Part shown: positions 1 through 7,269 of the stretch, one piece after another
Position numbering within the stretch: the stretch's first letter is position 1
Layout of the letters: the number at the start of each line of letters is the position of its first letter
Source of the DNA: a bacterium
Lineage (GTDB): Bacteria; Verrucomicrobiota; Verrucomicrobiia; Limisphaerales; UBA11358
Assembly (NCBI GenBank): GCA_021781185.1
Contig: JAJXXI010000071.1
Location: 1-7,529 of the forward strand
DNA: 7,529 bases
Direction: 5' to 3'
The notes under the pieces: generated by a model
The model's input: the letters and a program-made list of their open reading frames with translations, nothing else
Told to the model about the DNA's origin: nothing
The model's database searches: none
Position numbers and translations under genes: made by a program

Positions 1-232
1 TGCGGCTTAAAAAGCGGTCGAGCTGCCGGCCTTGTTCCAGCGGATGACGCATCCAGAAATAGTGCCGGTAAATGCTTACGAGTGCGCGGAGCAGGGGATG
101 ACGAATGGCGCGCAATTCATAGTCGTCGCCGCAGGCGCGCTCCGCGTCAGCGGCGTAGTGAATATCGCTGATGATGACGACGGATTTCCGTTCGGGCGGG
201 CTGGCGGTGGCAGTGGCGGGCATTGAATTCAT
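1..232 (-). CDS. Metallophosphoesterase, N-terminal part (cut by window edge)
   Basis: The first 77 codons of a protein that continues beyond the left edge. After a low-complexity Ala/Thr/Pro-rich start of about 16 residues comes KSVVIISDIHYAADAE: a hydrophobic beta-strand ending in D-x-H. This is the first metal-binding motif of calcineurin-like metallophosphoesterases. The remaining motifs (GD, GNH, H, GHxH) would lie outside the window, so the assignment rests on one motif and its setting. The start is the ATG at 232; an in-frame ATG at 223 is an equally good alternative. Neither has a clear Shine-Dalgarno sequence. The gene lies 170 bp downstream of the histidine kinase on the same strand and may be a separate unit. 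The substrate cannot be inferred. Such enzymes are usually dinuclear-metal phosphodiesterases or phosphatases. Confidence 0.65.
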   Translation of the reverse strand, partial: MNSMPATATASPPERKSVVIISDIHYAADAERACGDDYELRAIRHPLLRALVSIYRHYFWMRHPLEQGRQLDRFLSR

Positions 233-358
233 TTTGATCCGGCTGGTAAATTGCGGCCTTTTGAAAAGTTTACAATTTAATCGAAGCGCTGACCAGCAGG
301 AGCAGCACTCCACAGTCGGCTTTGATTGTTCTGACAGCTCAATGTCGCCGTTTGCAAT

Positions 359-398
359 GGGCGGTCGCGCCGACGGGTTCGGGTCAAGTCGTCCGCCC
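359..398. other. GC-rich inverted repeat after the histidine kinase stop
   Basis: In the gap between the histidine kinase stop codon and the metallophosphoesterase start, GGGCGG (359-364) pairs with CCGCCC (393-398). Nested inside, CGAC (371-374) pairs with GTCG (388-391) around a 13-base loop. A transcript leaving the kinase gene could fold this into a two-part stem with an asymmetric internal loop. It could act as a 3'-end structure. On the minus strand it is followed by CATTGCAAACGG rather than a run of U, so it is not a canonical intrinsic terminator. The rest of 233-402 shows nothing recognisable. Confidence 0.3.
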
Positions 399-402
399 CG
401 GA

Positions 403-2817
403 TCAGGGATTGGTCACGGCGGTCTCCAGGTTGTCGGCGGGAAACTGGTCGAGGCAATCGCGGACCACTTTGGCGAGTTCCGCATGGCCATAAGGTTTCT
501 GGATGAAACTGGCGTTGTTTTGTTGGAGCAATTCAGGGCTGATTTCGTCATTGGTGTAACCGCTCATGAAGACGACCTTGAGTTTTGGCGATTCGACCAC
601 GAGTCGCCGGGCCAGTTCAACGCCGGAGACGCCTTCGGGCATCACCATGTCGGTGAGGAGCAGGTCCACATGTCTGCCGTGCTGCTGCCATATTTCCAAC
701 GCCTGACGACCGGAAACCGCTTCCAGAGTGCGATAGCCGCAGTCCCGGAGAATGTCGCGGGCCAGGCCGCGCAACATTTCTTCATCCTCGACGATCAGGA
801 CGGTTTCATTGCCGACCTCAACCGTTGAGCCAGCCGCCGGGGCCGCCGGCTGAACCTCCAATTGCAGTTCGGTGTGGGCGGGCAGAAAGAGGGTGAAGGT
901 GGAGCCGCGATGGGGAACGCTTTCCACTTCGACCCAGCCTTGGTGCTGCCGCGCGATATTGAAAACAGTGGCGAGGCCGAGGCCGGTGCCTTTGCCGACA
1001 TCTTTGGTGGTGAAAAACGGTTCAAAGATATGAATCCGCGTGGCTTCATCCATGCCGCAACCATTGTCGGTAACCTGTAGTTTCACATAATGTCCCGGGG
1101 CGGCTTCGGGATGTAATCTGGCGTGTTCCGCGCCCACAAAGGTTTCCGAGATTTCAATGAGCAGGACGCCGCCGCCGGGCATGGCATCCCGCGCGTTGCT
1201 GGCGAGATTCATGACCACCTGCTCAATCATGCTCTGGTCGGCCAGCACCGGTGGCAGGGATTCTGCGGATTGGAAACGGAGTTCAATCGTTTCGCCGACC
1301 AGATGTCGCAGCATCCGGGTGGTGTTGCCGACCACTTCGCGGAGGTCTGTGGGCTTGAGCTGCAGGACAGTTTTCCGGCTGGTGAGCAGGAGTTGGCGCG
1401 TGAGCTGCGCCGCCCGGTCGCCGGCGGCATGGACTTGCGAGAGGGATTCCCGGATTTCGCGCGGCAAGGAATCATCCGTGAGCAGTTTGCCGGTATGTCC
1501 CTGAATGATCGTCAGCATGTTGTTGAAATCATGGGCGATGCCGGCCGTAAACTGCCCGAAGGTTTTCATCTTTTCGGACTGGAGCAGTTGCGCCTCCAGG
1601 TTCAGCCGCGTCGTGATGTCTTCGCCGTAGCAATGCACGATGCCGCTGGCGGGCAGCGGCTGGAAAGACCACGACAAAGTGTGCCCGTCCAGCTTGGATT
1701 GCACGCCGGTCTGGTTGCGGTTGTAAGCCAGGCAATCCGTGACGATTTCCCGGACCGCCGCCGGCAGGATCTGCTGGGGAAGTTTCAGCCCGAGCTTCGC
1801 CGCAAGTTTCCCGGCGGCGTCGTTGAAATAATTCACCGTGCCATCGGCGGCCAGTTCCAGGGCCGCGTTGGGGTTTTCCTTGACGAAGGCCGCCAGCTTT
1901 TCCGTCTCGGCCTCGGCCTTGATGCGCTCGGTGGCCATGCCCACGACATTGGCGACGGCCAGGAGAAATTGAATGTCGTCGGACGAAAATTCCCGCCGAT
2001 GCGTTGAATGCACGGCCAGCACACCAAACGGTTTGCCGCGCGAGGGAATGGCCACCGCCAGGCCGCTCATCACCCCCAGCTCATCCAGCAACGGCGAACG
2101 CCCGAAACTGGTTTCCCGGCTCCAGTCGTTCACCATGGCCACCTCGCCTGTATCCGCCACCCAGGACATCTGCGAACGCTGCTGACTGATGGAAATGGTC
2201 TTGCCGGTTTCATCGGGAGCCAGACCGTAAACGGCCAGCGGGTGCAGTTCCCCGTCCGGCAGACGCTCCAAAAGCATGGCGTATTCGACGGCGAACATTT
2301 CTGCGACGCGATAGACGGCCTGTTCGTAAATGACTTCCAGGTTTCGGTTCGTCAAGGCGCATTGGCCCACCGCCGAAACGGCCGTCTGCTGCATGGCGCT
2401 GTTCAGCAGTTTGTGGTCGGATTCGTCGCGCTCCTGCTGGCGCTGCTGCAAGGTCGCTGCCATTTCATCGAATTGCCGGGCCAGTTGGCCGATCTCCCCC
2501 TCGACCTCCTTCAAGCCTGAGCGCGCCCGCAAGTCGCCCCGGGCCAGTTGCAGCACCGCGCGGGTCAATGCTTTTACCTGGCGCAGGATGAAATGTTCCC
2601 CGCCATACCAGGCCGCCATCAGCGCCAGCACGCCCACAAAAAAACTTTCCCACGGCAGGTCGGTCGCATACACCCGCAACCAATCCGGCGCGGAATCCCA
2701 AAACCAGTGCTGGTTGATGAGGAAGGTGAGCAGGAACGCGGGGGAGATCCAAAGAAAGACGCTGGCCACCAGTTGCATTCGCACGCTCGAGAACCGCTTT
2801 GGCAGTTTGGCAATCAT
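403..2817 (-). CDS. Membrane hybrid sensor histidine kinase (HAMP-GAF-PAS-HisKA-HATPase-REC)
   Basis: An 804-residue two-component sensor that autophosphorylates and can pass phosphate to its own C-terminal receiver. Order of parts: transmembrane helix about 16-34; a short Trp-rich external loop about 35-57; transmembrane helix about 59-78; HAMP-like linker about 78-130; GAF-like domain about 155-298; weak PAS-like domain about 305-405; HisKA with GIAHDF, phospho-acceptor H429; HATPase_c with N-box N537/N541, G1 box DNGCGMD (584-590), F-box FEPFFTTK and G2 box GKGTGLGL (608-615); then a receiver about 671-792 with acidic pocket E677/D678, phospho-acceptor D723, S752 and K774. All catalytic motifs are intact, so it should be active. 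The external loop is too short for a large ligand domain, so sensing probably uses the cytoplasmic GAF/PAS parts or the membrane. It starts 52 bp after recO, so read-through is possible. No separate response regulator or output domain is adjacent. The signal is unknown. Confidence 0.93.
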   Translation of the reverse strand: MIAKLPKRFSSVRMQLVASVFLWISPAFLLTFLINQHWFWDSAPDWLRVYATDLPWESFFVGVLALMAAWYGGEHFILRQVKALTRAVLQLARGDLRARSGLKEVEGEIGQLARQFDEMAATLQQRQQERDESDHKLLNSAMQQTAVSAVGQCALTNRNLEVIYEQAVYRVAEMFAVEYAMLLERLPDGELHPLAVYGLAPDETGKTISISQQRSQMSWVADTGEVAMVNDWSRETSFGRSPLLDELGVMSGLAVAIPSRGKPFGVLAVHSTHRREFSSDDIQFLLAVANVVGMATERIKAEAETEKLAAFVKENPNAALELAADGTVNYFNDAAGKLAAKLGLKLPQQILPAAVREIVTDCLAYNRNQTGVQSKLDGHTLSWSFQPLPASGIVHCYGEDITTRLNLEAQLLQSEKMKTFGQFTAGIAHDFNNMLTIIQGHTGKLLTDDSLPREIRESLSQVHAAGDRAAQLTRQLLLTSRKTVLQLKPTDLREVVGNTTRMLRHLVGETIELRFQSAESLPPVLADQSMIEQVVMNLASNARDAMPGGGVLLIEISETFVGAEHARLHPEAAPGHYVKLQVTDNGCGMDEATRIHIFEPFFTTKDVGKGTGLGLATVFNIARQHQGWVEVESVPHRGSTFTLFLPAHTELQLEVQPAAPAAGSTVEVGNETVLIVEDEEMLRGLARDILRDCGYRTLEAVSGRQALEIWQQHGRHVDLLLTDMVMPEGVSGVELARRLVVESPKLKVVFMSGYTNDEISPELLQQNNASFIQKPYGHAELAKVVRDCLDQFPADNLETAVTNP

Positions 2818-2869
2818 TCGGATTCAGGATTCGCTAAATTTCTATTCAATCGCCTGCCGGCAATGTCAT

Positions 2870-3517
2870 TTAAACAACGACAGCCAGGGCCGCCGCCCGT
2901 CCGCGCGGCAACCGGCCCAGATGAAAAATCAAAAACCCCTGAAGCCACTGCTCCAGTTCTTCGACTTGTGCCGCACTCAGCTTCAGCCGGGCCGTTTCGG
3001 TCCAAGAGTTCTCCCGCAAGGCGGTGGCGATCTTTTTCGCGCCCGGCGTCAGGCTGGTCTGGATCAGGTCCGGTTCCATACCCAGTTCACAAAGCAATTT
3101 TAATTCCAGAGCGAGGATGTTTTGCGGACGGGTTGGCTGGGCACACAGCCAGGTTAGAAAATCCATCATTAACCCATAAATTTCCGGCAAAGGGGTTTCA
3201 GATTCCGTGGAATGCTCGATAAATGCTGCCGCATAAGCCGCCTGCTGGAGCCGGGCAAGGTCATTCCGGATGGCTGCGTGTGTCCCAATAAGGTTCACTT
3301 CGCGAAGATTGTGCAAATCTGAGCTGCGGCTGCGGCTGAAGGAAAAATCGGCGGTGTAAAACAAATCCAGCTTGCCGGCCAACGGCGATTTTGGGCGGCG
3401 GGCGCCTTTTGCCACCGTGGCCAGCCGGCCCAGTTGTGGCGTGAGCCAGTGGACGATGAGGCTGGTCTCGGTGAGGGGACGCGTGCGGAGAACGATGCCG
3501 GTGACGGATTCGATCAT
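2870..3517 (-). CDS. recO: DNA repair protein RecO
   Basis: RecO loads RecA onto SSB-coated single-stranded DNA together with RecR in the RecFOR pathway and anneals complementary strands. The 215-residue product starts with the typical OB-fold N-terminus: MIESVTGIVLRTRPLTETSL, then VHWLTPQLGRLATVAKGARRPKS, with the basic KGARRPKS stretch (37-44) expected to contact DNA. Residues about 85-215 match the helical C-terminal half (NILALELKLLCELGMEPDL, 133-151). It is somewhat shorter than the common length of about 240. It has only two cysteines (C125, C143), so the four-cysteine zinc finger of many RecO proteins is absent, as in E. coli RecO. The ATG overlaps the stop of the DUF502 gene (ATGA), which implies translational coupling as last gene of the phoH-ybeY-DUF502-recO run. 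phoH, ybeY, era and recO are often neighbours in bacteria, which supports the call. Confidence 0.88.
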   Translation of the reverse strand: MIESVTGIVLRTRPLTETSLIVHWLTPQLGRLATVAKGARRPKSPLAGKLDLFYTADFSFSRSRSSDLHNLREVNLIGTHAAIRNDLARLQQAAYAAAFIEHSTESETPLPEIYGLMMDFLTWLCAQPTRPQNILALELKLLCELGMEPDLIQTSLTPGAKKIATALRENSWTETARLKLSAAQVEELEQWLQGFLIFHLGRLPRGRAAALAVVV

Positions 3518-4179
3518 TCAATCACGGGCGGGTGATGTCCCGGCGCGATGGAGCCGAGGCTGACGATGTATTTGATGCCGTCCGCCACGCTCATGTCCAG
3601 CTTCTTCACCTTGTCTTCCGGCACGAGCACCAGAAAGCCGGAGGTCGGGTTGGGGGTCGTGGGAATGAAAACCGCCACGACATTTTCCCAGCTCTTTTGC
3701 TGCACCTCATTGCGCTGCTCGCTGGTCAGAAAACCGACCGAATACATTCCCTCGCGTGGAAACTCCACCATCACCACGGTTTTAAACGAATGTTTGTTGC
3801 CCGAAAACGCCTCGTTCACCTGCTTGATCGCGCCATAAAACCGGTTTAGAAACGGCACATTCATCATGACCGAGTCCACCCAGGCAATGATACGCTTGCC
3901 GATGTAATAGCGCGCCAGCAGCCCGACGAGCGTGATCATCACCATGGCCAGCAACAGCGCCAGCACGCTCCAATACCAGAACATCGGCGCGGATTGTCCG
4001 TTTACGTAAACCTCCTTGGGCACCACGAGGTAGGGTAAAAAAAACAGGAGCGTGTCGGTAAAACTGGAAATGGTGCCGAACAGCCACTTGACCACTGCAA
4101 TGGTCAGCAGCGCCGGCAGCGTGACGGCCAATCCTGCCAGGAAGCTGGCTCGCCAGCGCGCTAAAAACGTCTTTCTCAC
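3514..4179 (-). CDS. DUF502 family integral membrane protein
   Basis: A 221-residue membrane protein of the DUF502 family, whose bacterial function is not established (plant relatives are membrane proteins). Two hydrophobic helices are visible: about 12-35 (FLAGLAVTLPALLTIAVVKWLFG) and about 67-89 (FWYWSVLALLLAMVMITLVGLLA). A stretch ending in VPFLNRFYGAIKQV follows, then a soluble C-terminal region with the family's hallmark PTTPNPTSGFLVLVPEDKV (173-191) and LDMSVADGIKYIVSLG (194-209). Length is normal. The start is a GTG at 4179 overlapping the ybeY stop (GTGA), and its own TGA overlaps the recO start. It is therefore embedded in a tightly coupled operon. Its position between ybeY and recO suggests co-expression with RNA-processing and repair genes, but that does not show a shared biochemical task. 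Confidence 0.9.
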   Translation of the reverse strand: MRKTFLARWRASFLAGLAVTLPALLTIAVVKWLFGTISSFTDTLLFFLPYLVVPKEVYVNGQSAPMFWYWSVLALLLAMVMITLVGLLARYYIGKRIIAWVDSVMMNVPFLNRFYGAIKQVNEAFSGNKHSFKTVVMVEFPREGMYSVGFLTSEQRNEVQQKSWENVVAVFIPTTPNPTSGFLVLVPEDKVKKLDMSVADGIKYIVSLGSIAPGHHPPVIE

Positions 4180-4657
4180 GCGCGAATTTTACCCGCACGC
4201 GAAAGTTGCGCGAGTGAAAACCGAGCCTCCAGCCGGCGCACCAGCCGGTTCTCTTCCCTTTTCATCCTGCGGCGCAGATGCGGCTTCAAATCATCATGGC
4301 CGAGCAGATGCAGGACACCGTGGACGACGTAACGGACCACCTCCGCCTGCCAGGTGGTCTTGAAGTCCTTCGCCTGCTGGATGGCGTCGTCCACACAGAT
4401 GAACAGTTCGCCATGAAGCTGGTGCCCGCTTTCCGGTGTCCGGAATTCAGCAGCCGAGTGGTCAAAGGTGATGACATCCGTCGAGCCTTCGTGCTGGAGA
4501 AAGGTTTCGTTTATCAGGGCCATTTCGCGCGCGGCCACCAGGTTGATGCCGAGTTCCGCCTCCTCAATTCCCAAATCGGAGAAAATCGCCTGCACGATCT
4601 GTTTGAGCCATCGCGAGTTGATTCTTTTGGTGCGCTGCCGGTTGGCGATGACGATGT

Positions 4658-4661
<4 letters not shown>
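4176..4661 (-). CDS. ybeY: YbeY-type endoribonuclease / rRNA maturation factor (variant active site)
   Basis: YbeY is a metal-dependent single-strand RNase involved in 16S rRNA 3'-end maturation and 70S quality control. The 161-residue product has normal length and the signature HGVLHLLGHDDL: H114 and H118 are the first two expected metal ligands. The classical motif ends GYDH; here it reads GHDD, so the third ligand position is D124, with an extra histidine at H122. Upstream, NETFLQHEGSTDVITFDH (51-68) replaces the classical NxxYRxxxxPTDVLSFP, so the conserved arginine (E. coli R59) is L55. From memory, both changes resemble the Bacteroidetes form (YLxHDxxTDIITFDY, HGxLHLxGYKD), so this is probably a functional subtype rather than a decayed gene. 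ATG 4661 overlaps the phoH stop (ATGA), and the weak purine stretch ACGGAAACGGA precedes it. phoH-ybeY adjacency is widespread and supports the identity. Confidence 0.9.
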
Positions 4662-5635
<974 letters not shown>

Positions 5636-5648
5636 AGAATTATTTGGT

Positions 5649-5678
5649 CACGGATTTTCACGGATGGAACACGGATTT
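5649..5678 (-). repeat. ATCCGTG repeat cluster, copy A, in the phoH leader
   Basis: On the minus strand this reads AAATCCGTG-TTC-CATCCGTG-AAA-ATCCGTG. On the plus strand it is three copies of CACGGAT starting at 5649, 5659 and 5670, spaced 10 and 11 bases. The 20-base block at 5659-5678 matches 6621-6640 on the opposite strand with one mismatch. It sits 14 bases upstream of the phoH start. It has the look of an intergenic repeat, or of a set of binding sites on one face of the helix; which of the two cannot be told from here. Confidence 0.6.
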
Positions 5679-5720
5679 CAAAAACGCAAAGCCTGTTCGC
5701 AGGACTCGGGGACTTGAAAA

Positions 5721-6506
5721 TTATGGCACGCCCAGCCGGTAAAACATTTGCTGTCCGTTGGGCGGCACGATGAAGACATTTTGATTGCTGATAATGCCGC
5801 TTAAAGTCGCGTTGGTCACATTGATCCAATTGGTCGTGGTCAAATTGGAATTTTGTTGCAGGACGAAAGAAAATCCGTCCGTTGGAAACGTCAGGACGAT
5901 GGGCCTGGAAATGGAAACCGCAGGTGGTTGCGGATTGGTCACCGTAACGCTGAATTGCAAAAAATCGCTGTCACCGATGGAATACCAACCACTGCCTTGA
6001 TTATATTTACTCACACCCATTGTCCAAAACGCCCCGGGATCCGTAGCTGGGCTGAAGGTAAGAATCCATTCGTAGGCGTTGCCATTTAGGGAGTCGGGAC
6101 TTGAGGCGACAATCCAATAAGTGGTGTTGGCCGATAGAACCAAAGGGGATGTGTTTGTGTAAGCGTAAATTCCAGTGTAGATAGGATAATTATTGCCGGA
6201 CAACATTGCCAGATTAGTGCCGGGCGAGCCGCTGACGTCACTCCAAAGTGAAAGATTAAAACTTTGAAAAGAGCCGCCCATATGGTTTGCAGGGTCCATG
6301 GAAATGGAAACACTGAAAAGGGAAGATGCCGCATTACCAGTGGTGAAAGAAGCGGCGTGGCTCAAACCACTCCAGACACCGACAGCCTCTCCGAACGGCT
6401 GGCCAAGATTGGAAAAAGGAAGGAAAGTGGCCTGCGCCAGCATCGTGGTAGTTGCACAAATGAACGCACAAAAAAAGATGTTCCGTTTGAATTCCAAAAA
6501 TTTCAT
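5721..6506 (-). CDS. Exported protein resembling choice-of-anchor R domain proteins, function unknown
   Basis: A 261-residue predicted exported protein with no recognised enzyme motif. Residues 1-26 form a Sec signal peptide: basic KFLEFKRN, a hydrophobic core, then MLAQA with likely cleavage after A26. Residues about 48-190 are Ser/Thr/Asn/Gly/aromatic-rich and beta-like: SFTTGNAASSLFSVSISM, SFNLSLWSDVSGSPGTNLAML, IYAYTNTSPLVLSANTTYWIVASS, WYSIGDSDFLQFSVTVT. This pattern of a FTTG opening, 'LWSD..GSPG..L' and 'L.ANTTYWIV' recalls choice-of-anchor R domains (from memory). Residues about 198-260 form a second small module, FTFPTDGF-type strand then FVLQQNSNLTTTNWINV and a closing FYRL, seen at the C-termini of many verrucomicrobial exported proteins. 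No PEP-CTERM or LPXTG anchor is present. The ATG at 6506 is preceded by a good promoter but no Shine-Dalgarno sequence. GC is visibly lower than in the neighbours, and the gene interrupts a run of housekeeping genes. Confidence 0.82.
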   Translation of the reverse strand: MKFLEFKRNIFFCAFICATTTMLAQATFLPFSNLGQPFGEAVGVWSGLSHAASFTTGNAASSLFSVSISMDPANHMGGSFQSFNLSLWSDVSGSPGTNLAMLSGNNYPIYTGIYAYTNTSPLVLSANTTYWIVASSPDSLNGNAYEWILTFSPATDPGAFWTMGVSKYNQGSGWYSIGDSDFLQFSVTVTNPQPPAVSISRPIVLTFPTDGFSFVLQQNSNLTTTNWINVTNATLSGIISNQNVFIVPPNGQQMFYRLGVP

Positions 6507-6526
6507 TTGCCGCTTTGTGCTGCCAA

Positions 6527-6555
6527 GTCATAGTTGAGGACAGGCATAAAGTCAA
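6527..6555 (-). promoter_or_regulatory. Sigma70-like promoter for the exported protein gene
   Basis: On the minus strand, TTGACT (-35, positions 6555-6550, 5 of 6 to TTGACA) is followed by exactly 17 bases and then TATGAC (-10, positions 6532-6527, 4 of 6 to TATAAT). Transcription would start near 6520, leaving a leader of about 14 bases before the ATG at 6506. This suggests the exported protein has its own transcript rather than depending on the upstream HIT gene. The call is from consensus matching only. Confidence 0.5.
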
Positions 6556-6592
6556 GGTCTCTCCCAGAAAGCGACTCCGCGACAGTTCAAGC

Positions 6593-6640
6593 GTGAAATT
6601 CACGAATTAATTCGTGTAGAAAATCCGTGTTTCATCCGTG
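6593..6640 (+). repeat. TTCGTG/ATCCGTG repeat cluster, copy B, with a 16-base perfect palindrome
   Basis: CACGAATTAATTCGTG at 6601-6616 is a perfect 16-base palindrome, preceded by the overlapping short palindrome GTGAAATTCAC (6593-6603). It is followed by AATCCGTG (6622-6629) and CATCCGTG (6633-6640). The 20 bases at 6621-6640 match copy A (5659-5678) in inverted orientation with one mismatch. The cluster begins within 20 bases of the HIT gene stop, in the gap before the exported protein's promoter. The two copies enclose the exported protein gene. Confidence 0.6.
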
Positions 6641-6655
6641 GCTTTAAAATTAATT

Positions 6656-7141
6656 TCACTTCGCCAGTTCCGCCCGCAGTTTCGCCGCCACCTCGTTCAA
6701 GGCCTGCGGCAGCACGCCCGCGCCGGCGATGACCGGCATGAAGTTCGTGTCGCCGTTCCAGCGGGGCACAATATGGACATGCAAATGCTCCTCAATCCCA
6801 GCGCCTGCGACCTTGCCGAGATTGATACCCACGTTGAACCCGTCCGGCTTCATTGTGGCGGTCAACGCGGAGATGCAGCGCCGCGCCAGTTTCCATAAAT
6901 CGGTCAGTTCCTCATCCGTCAATCCATGCAGATCGGCCACTTCCTTGTAAGGCACCACCATCAGGTGGCCGCCGTTGTAGGGATAGCGATTCAGCAGCGC
7001 GTAGCAGGCGCGATCACGCGCGATGACCAGGTTCGCCTCATCGTCGGAAGATTGGGCGATATGCGTGAACAGGCTCGTATCGAGCTTGGGCTTGGGGCCG
7101 AGGATGTATTCGATCCGCCATGGCGCGTGGAGTGATTCCAT
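6656..7141 (-). CDS. HIT family protein, Ap4A phosphorylase-like / dinucleoside polyphosphate hydrolase
   Basis: A 161-residue histidine-triad protein. These cytoplasmic enzymes cleave nucleotide-phosphate bonds through a histidine nucleophile. The triad is EEHLHVHIVPRW with H119, H121 (expected nucleophile) and H123. Preceding it are YALLNRYPYNGGHLMVVPYKEVADL (47-71), the nucleotide-binding N-terminal half, and GFNVGINLGKVAGAG (101-115). After it, RWNGDTNFMPVIAGAGVLPQAL is typical of the clade with mycobacterial Ap4A phosphorylase; substrate specificity remains inferred. The opening MESLHAPWRIEYILGPK is how this clade normally begins, so ATG 7141 is chosen. The frame stays open to a GTG at 7273 that overlaps the upstream gene's stop (GTGA). 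A 44-residue extension is therefore possible but does not look conserved. The CxxC normally found after GPK is absent: the region reads LDTSLFTHIAQ. Confidence 0.87.
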   Translation of the reverse strand: MESLHAPWRIEYILGPKPKLDTSLFTHIAQSSDDEANLVIARDRACYALLNRYPYNGGHLMVVPYKEVADLHGLTDEELTDLWKLARRCISALTATMKPDGFNVGINLGKVAGAGIEEHLHVHIVPRWNGDTNFMPVIAGAGVLPQALNEVAAKLRAELAK

Positions 7142-7269
7142 GTCGGCAGGGTAATGAGCAAAACGCGGAAAGTCAAAACCGGCAGGATATTCGGTGGGGT
7201 GAGCGTCCTTGCGAGCCGAGGGTCGCAGGCGCAGGTGACTTTCGAGGGCGTTTGCCGCATGAAGAAGAA

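Noticed and set aside
322..828. 168-codon plus-strand open frame at the 3' end of the kinase gene
   Set aside because: It is antisense to the receiver domain (D723, K774 region) and has no start signal or recognisable motif.
1123..2007. 294-codon open frame on the plus strand
   Set aside because: It lies wholly inside the histidine kinase gene on the other strand, whose domains and catalytic motifs are unambiguous. The plus-strand product is Gly/Arg/Gln/His-rich and matches no family I know, as expected of an antisense shadow in GC-rich DNA.
2818..2869. Possible promoter between recO and the histidine kinase
   Set aside because: TTGCCG with AT-rich sequence downstream is present, but no -10 match of useful quality is found at 16-18 bases, so no promoter is called.
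5649..5678. CRISPR-like array
   Set aside because: The units are 7-9 bases with 3-base gaps; there are no spacers of CRISPR length and no cas genes. It is a short intergenic repeat cluster.
5692..5703. CCTG-TTCG-CAGG hairpin followed on the minus strand by GCGTTTTTG, a possible terminator after the exported protein
   Set aside because: The stem is only four base pairs and does not extend, and the T run is short and offset by several bases. It is too weak to call as an intrinsic terminator.
5649..6640. Transposon or insertion sequence with terminal inverted repeats
   Set aside because: The repeats are inverted, but the enclosed gene encodes an exported structural-looking protein, not a transposase, and no target-site duplication was seen. 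Only a possible cassette is proposed.
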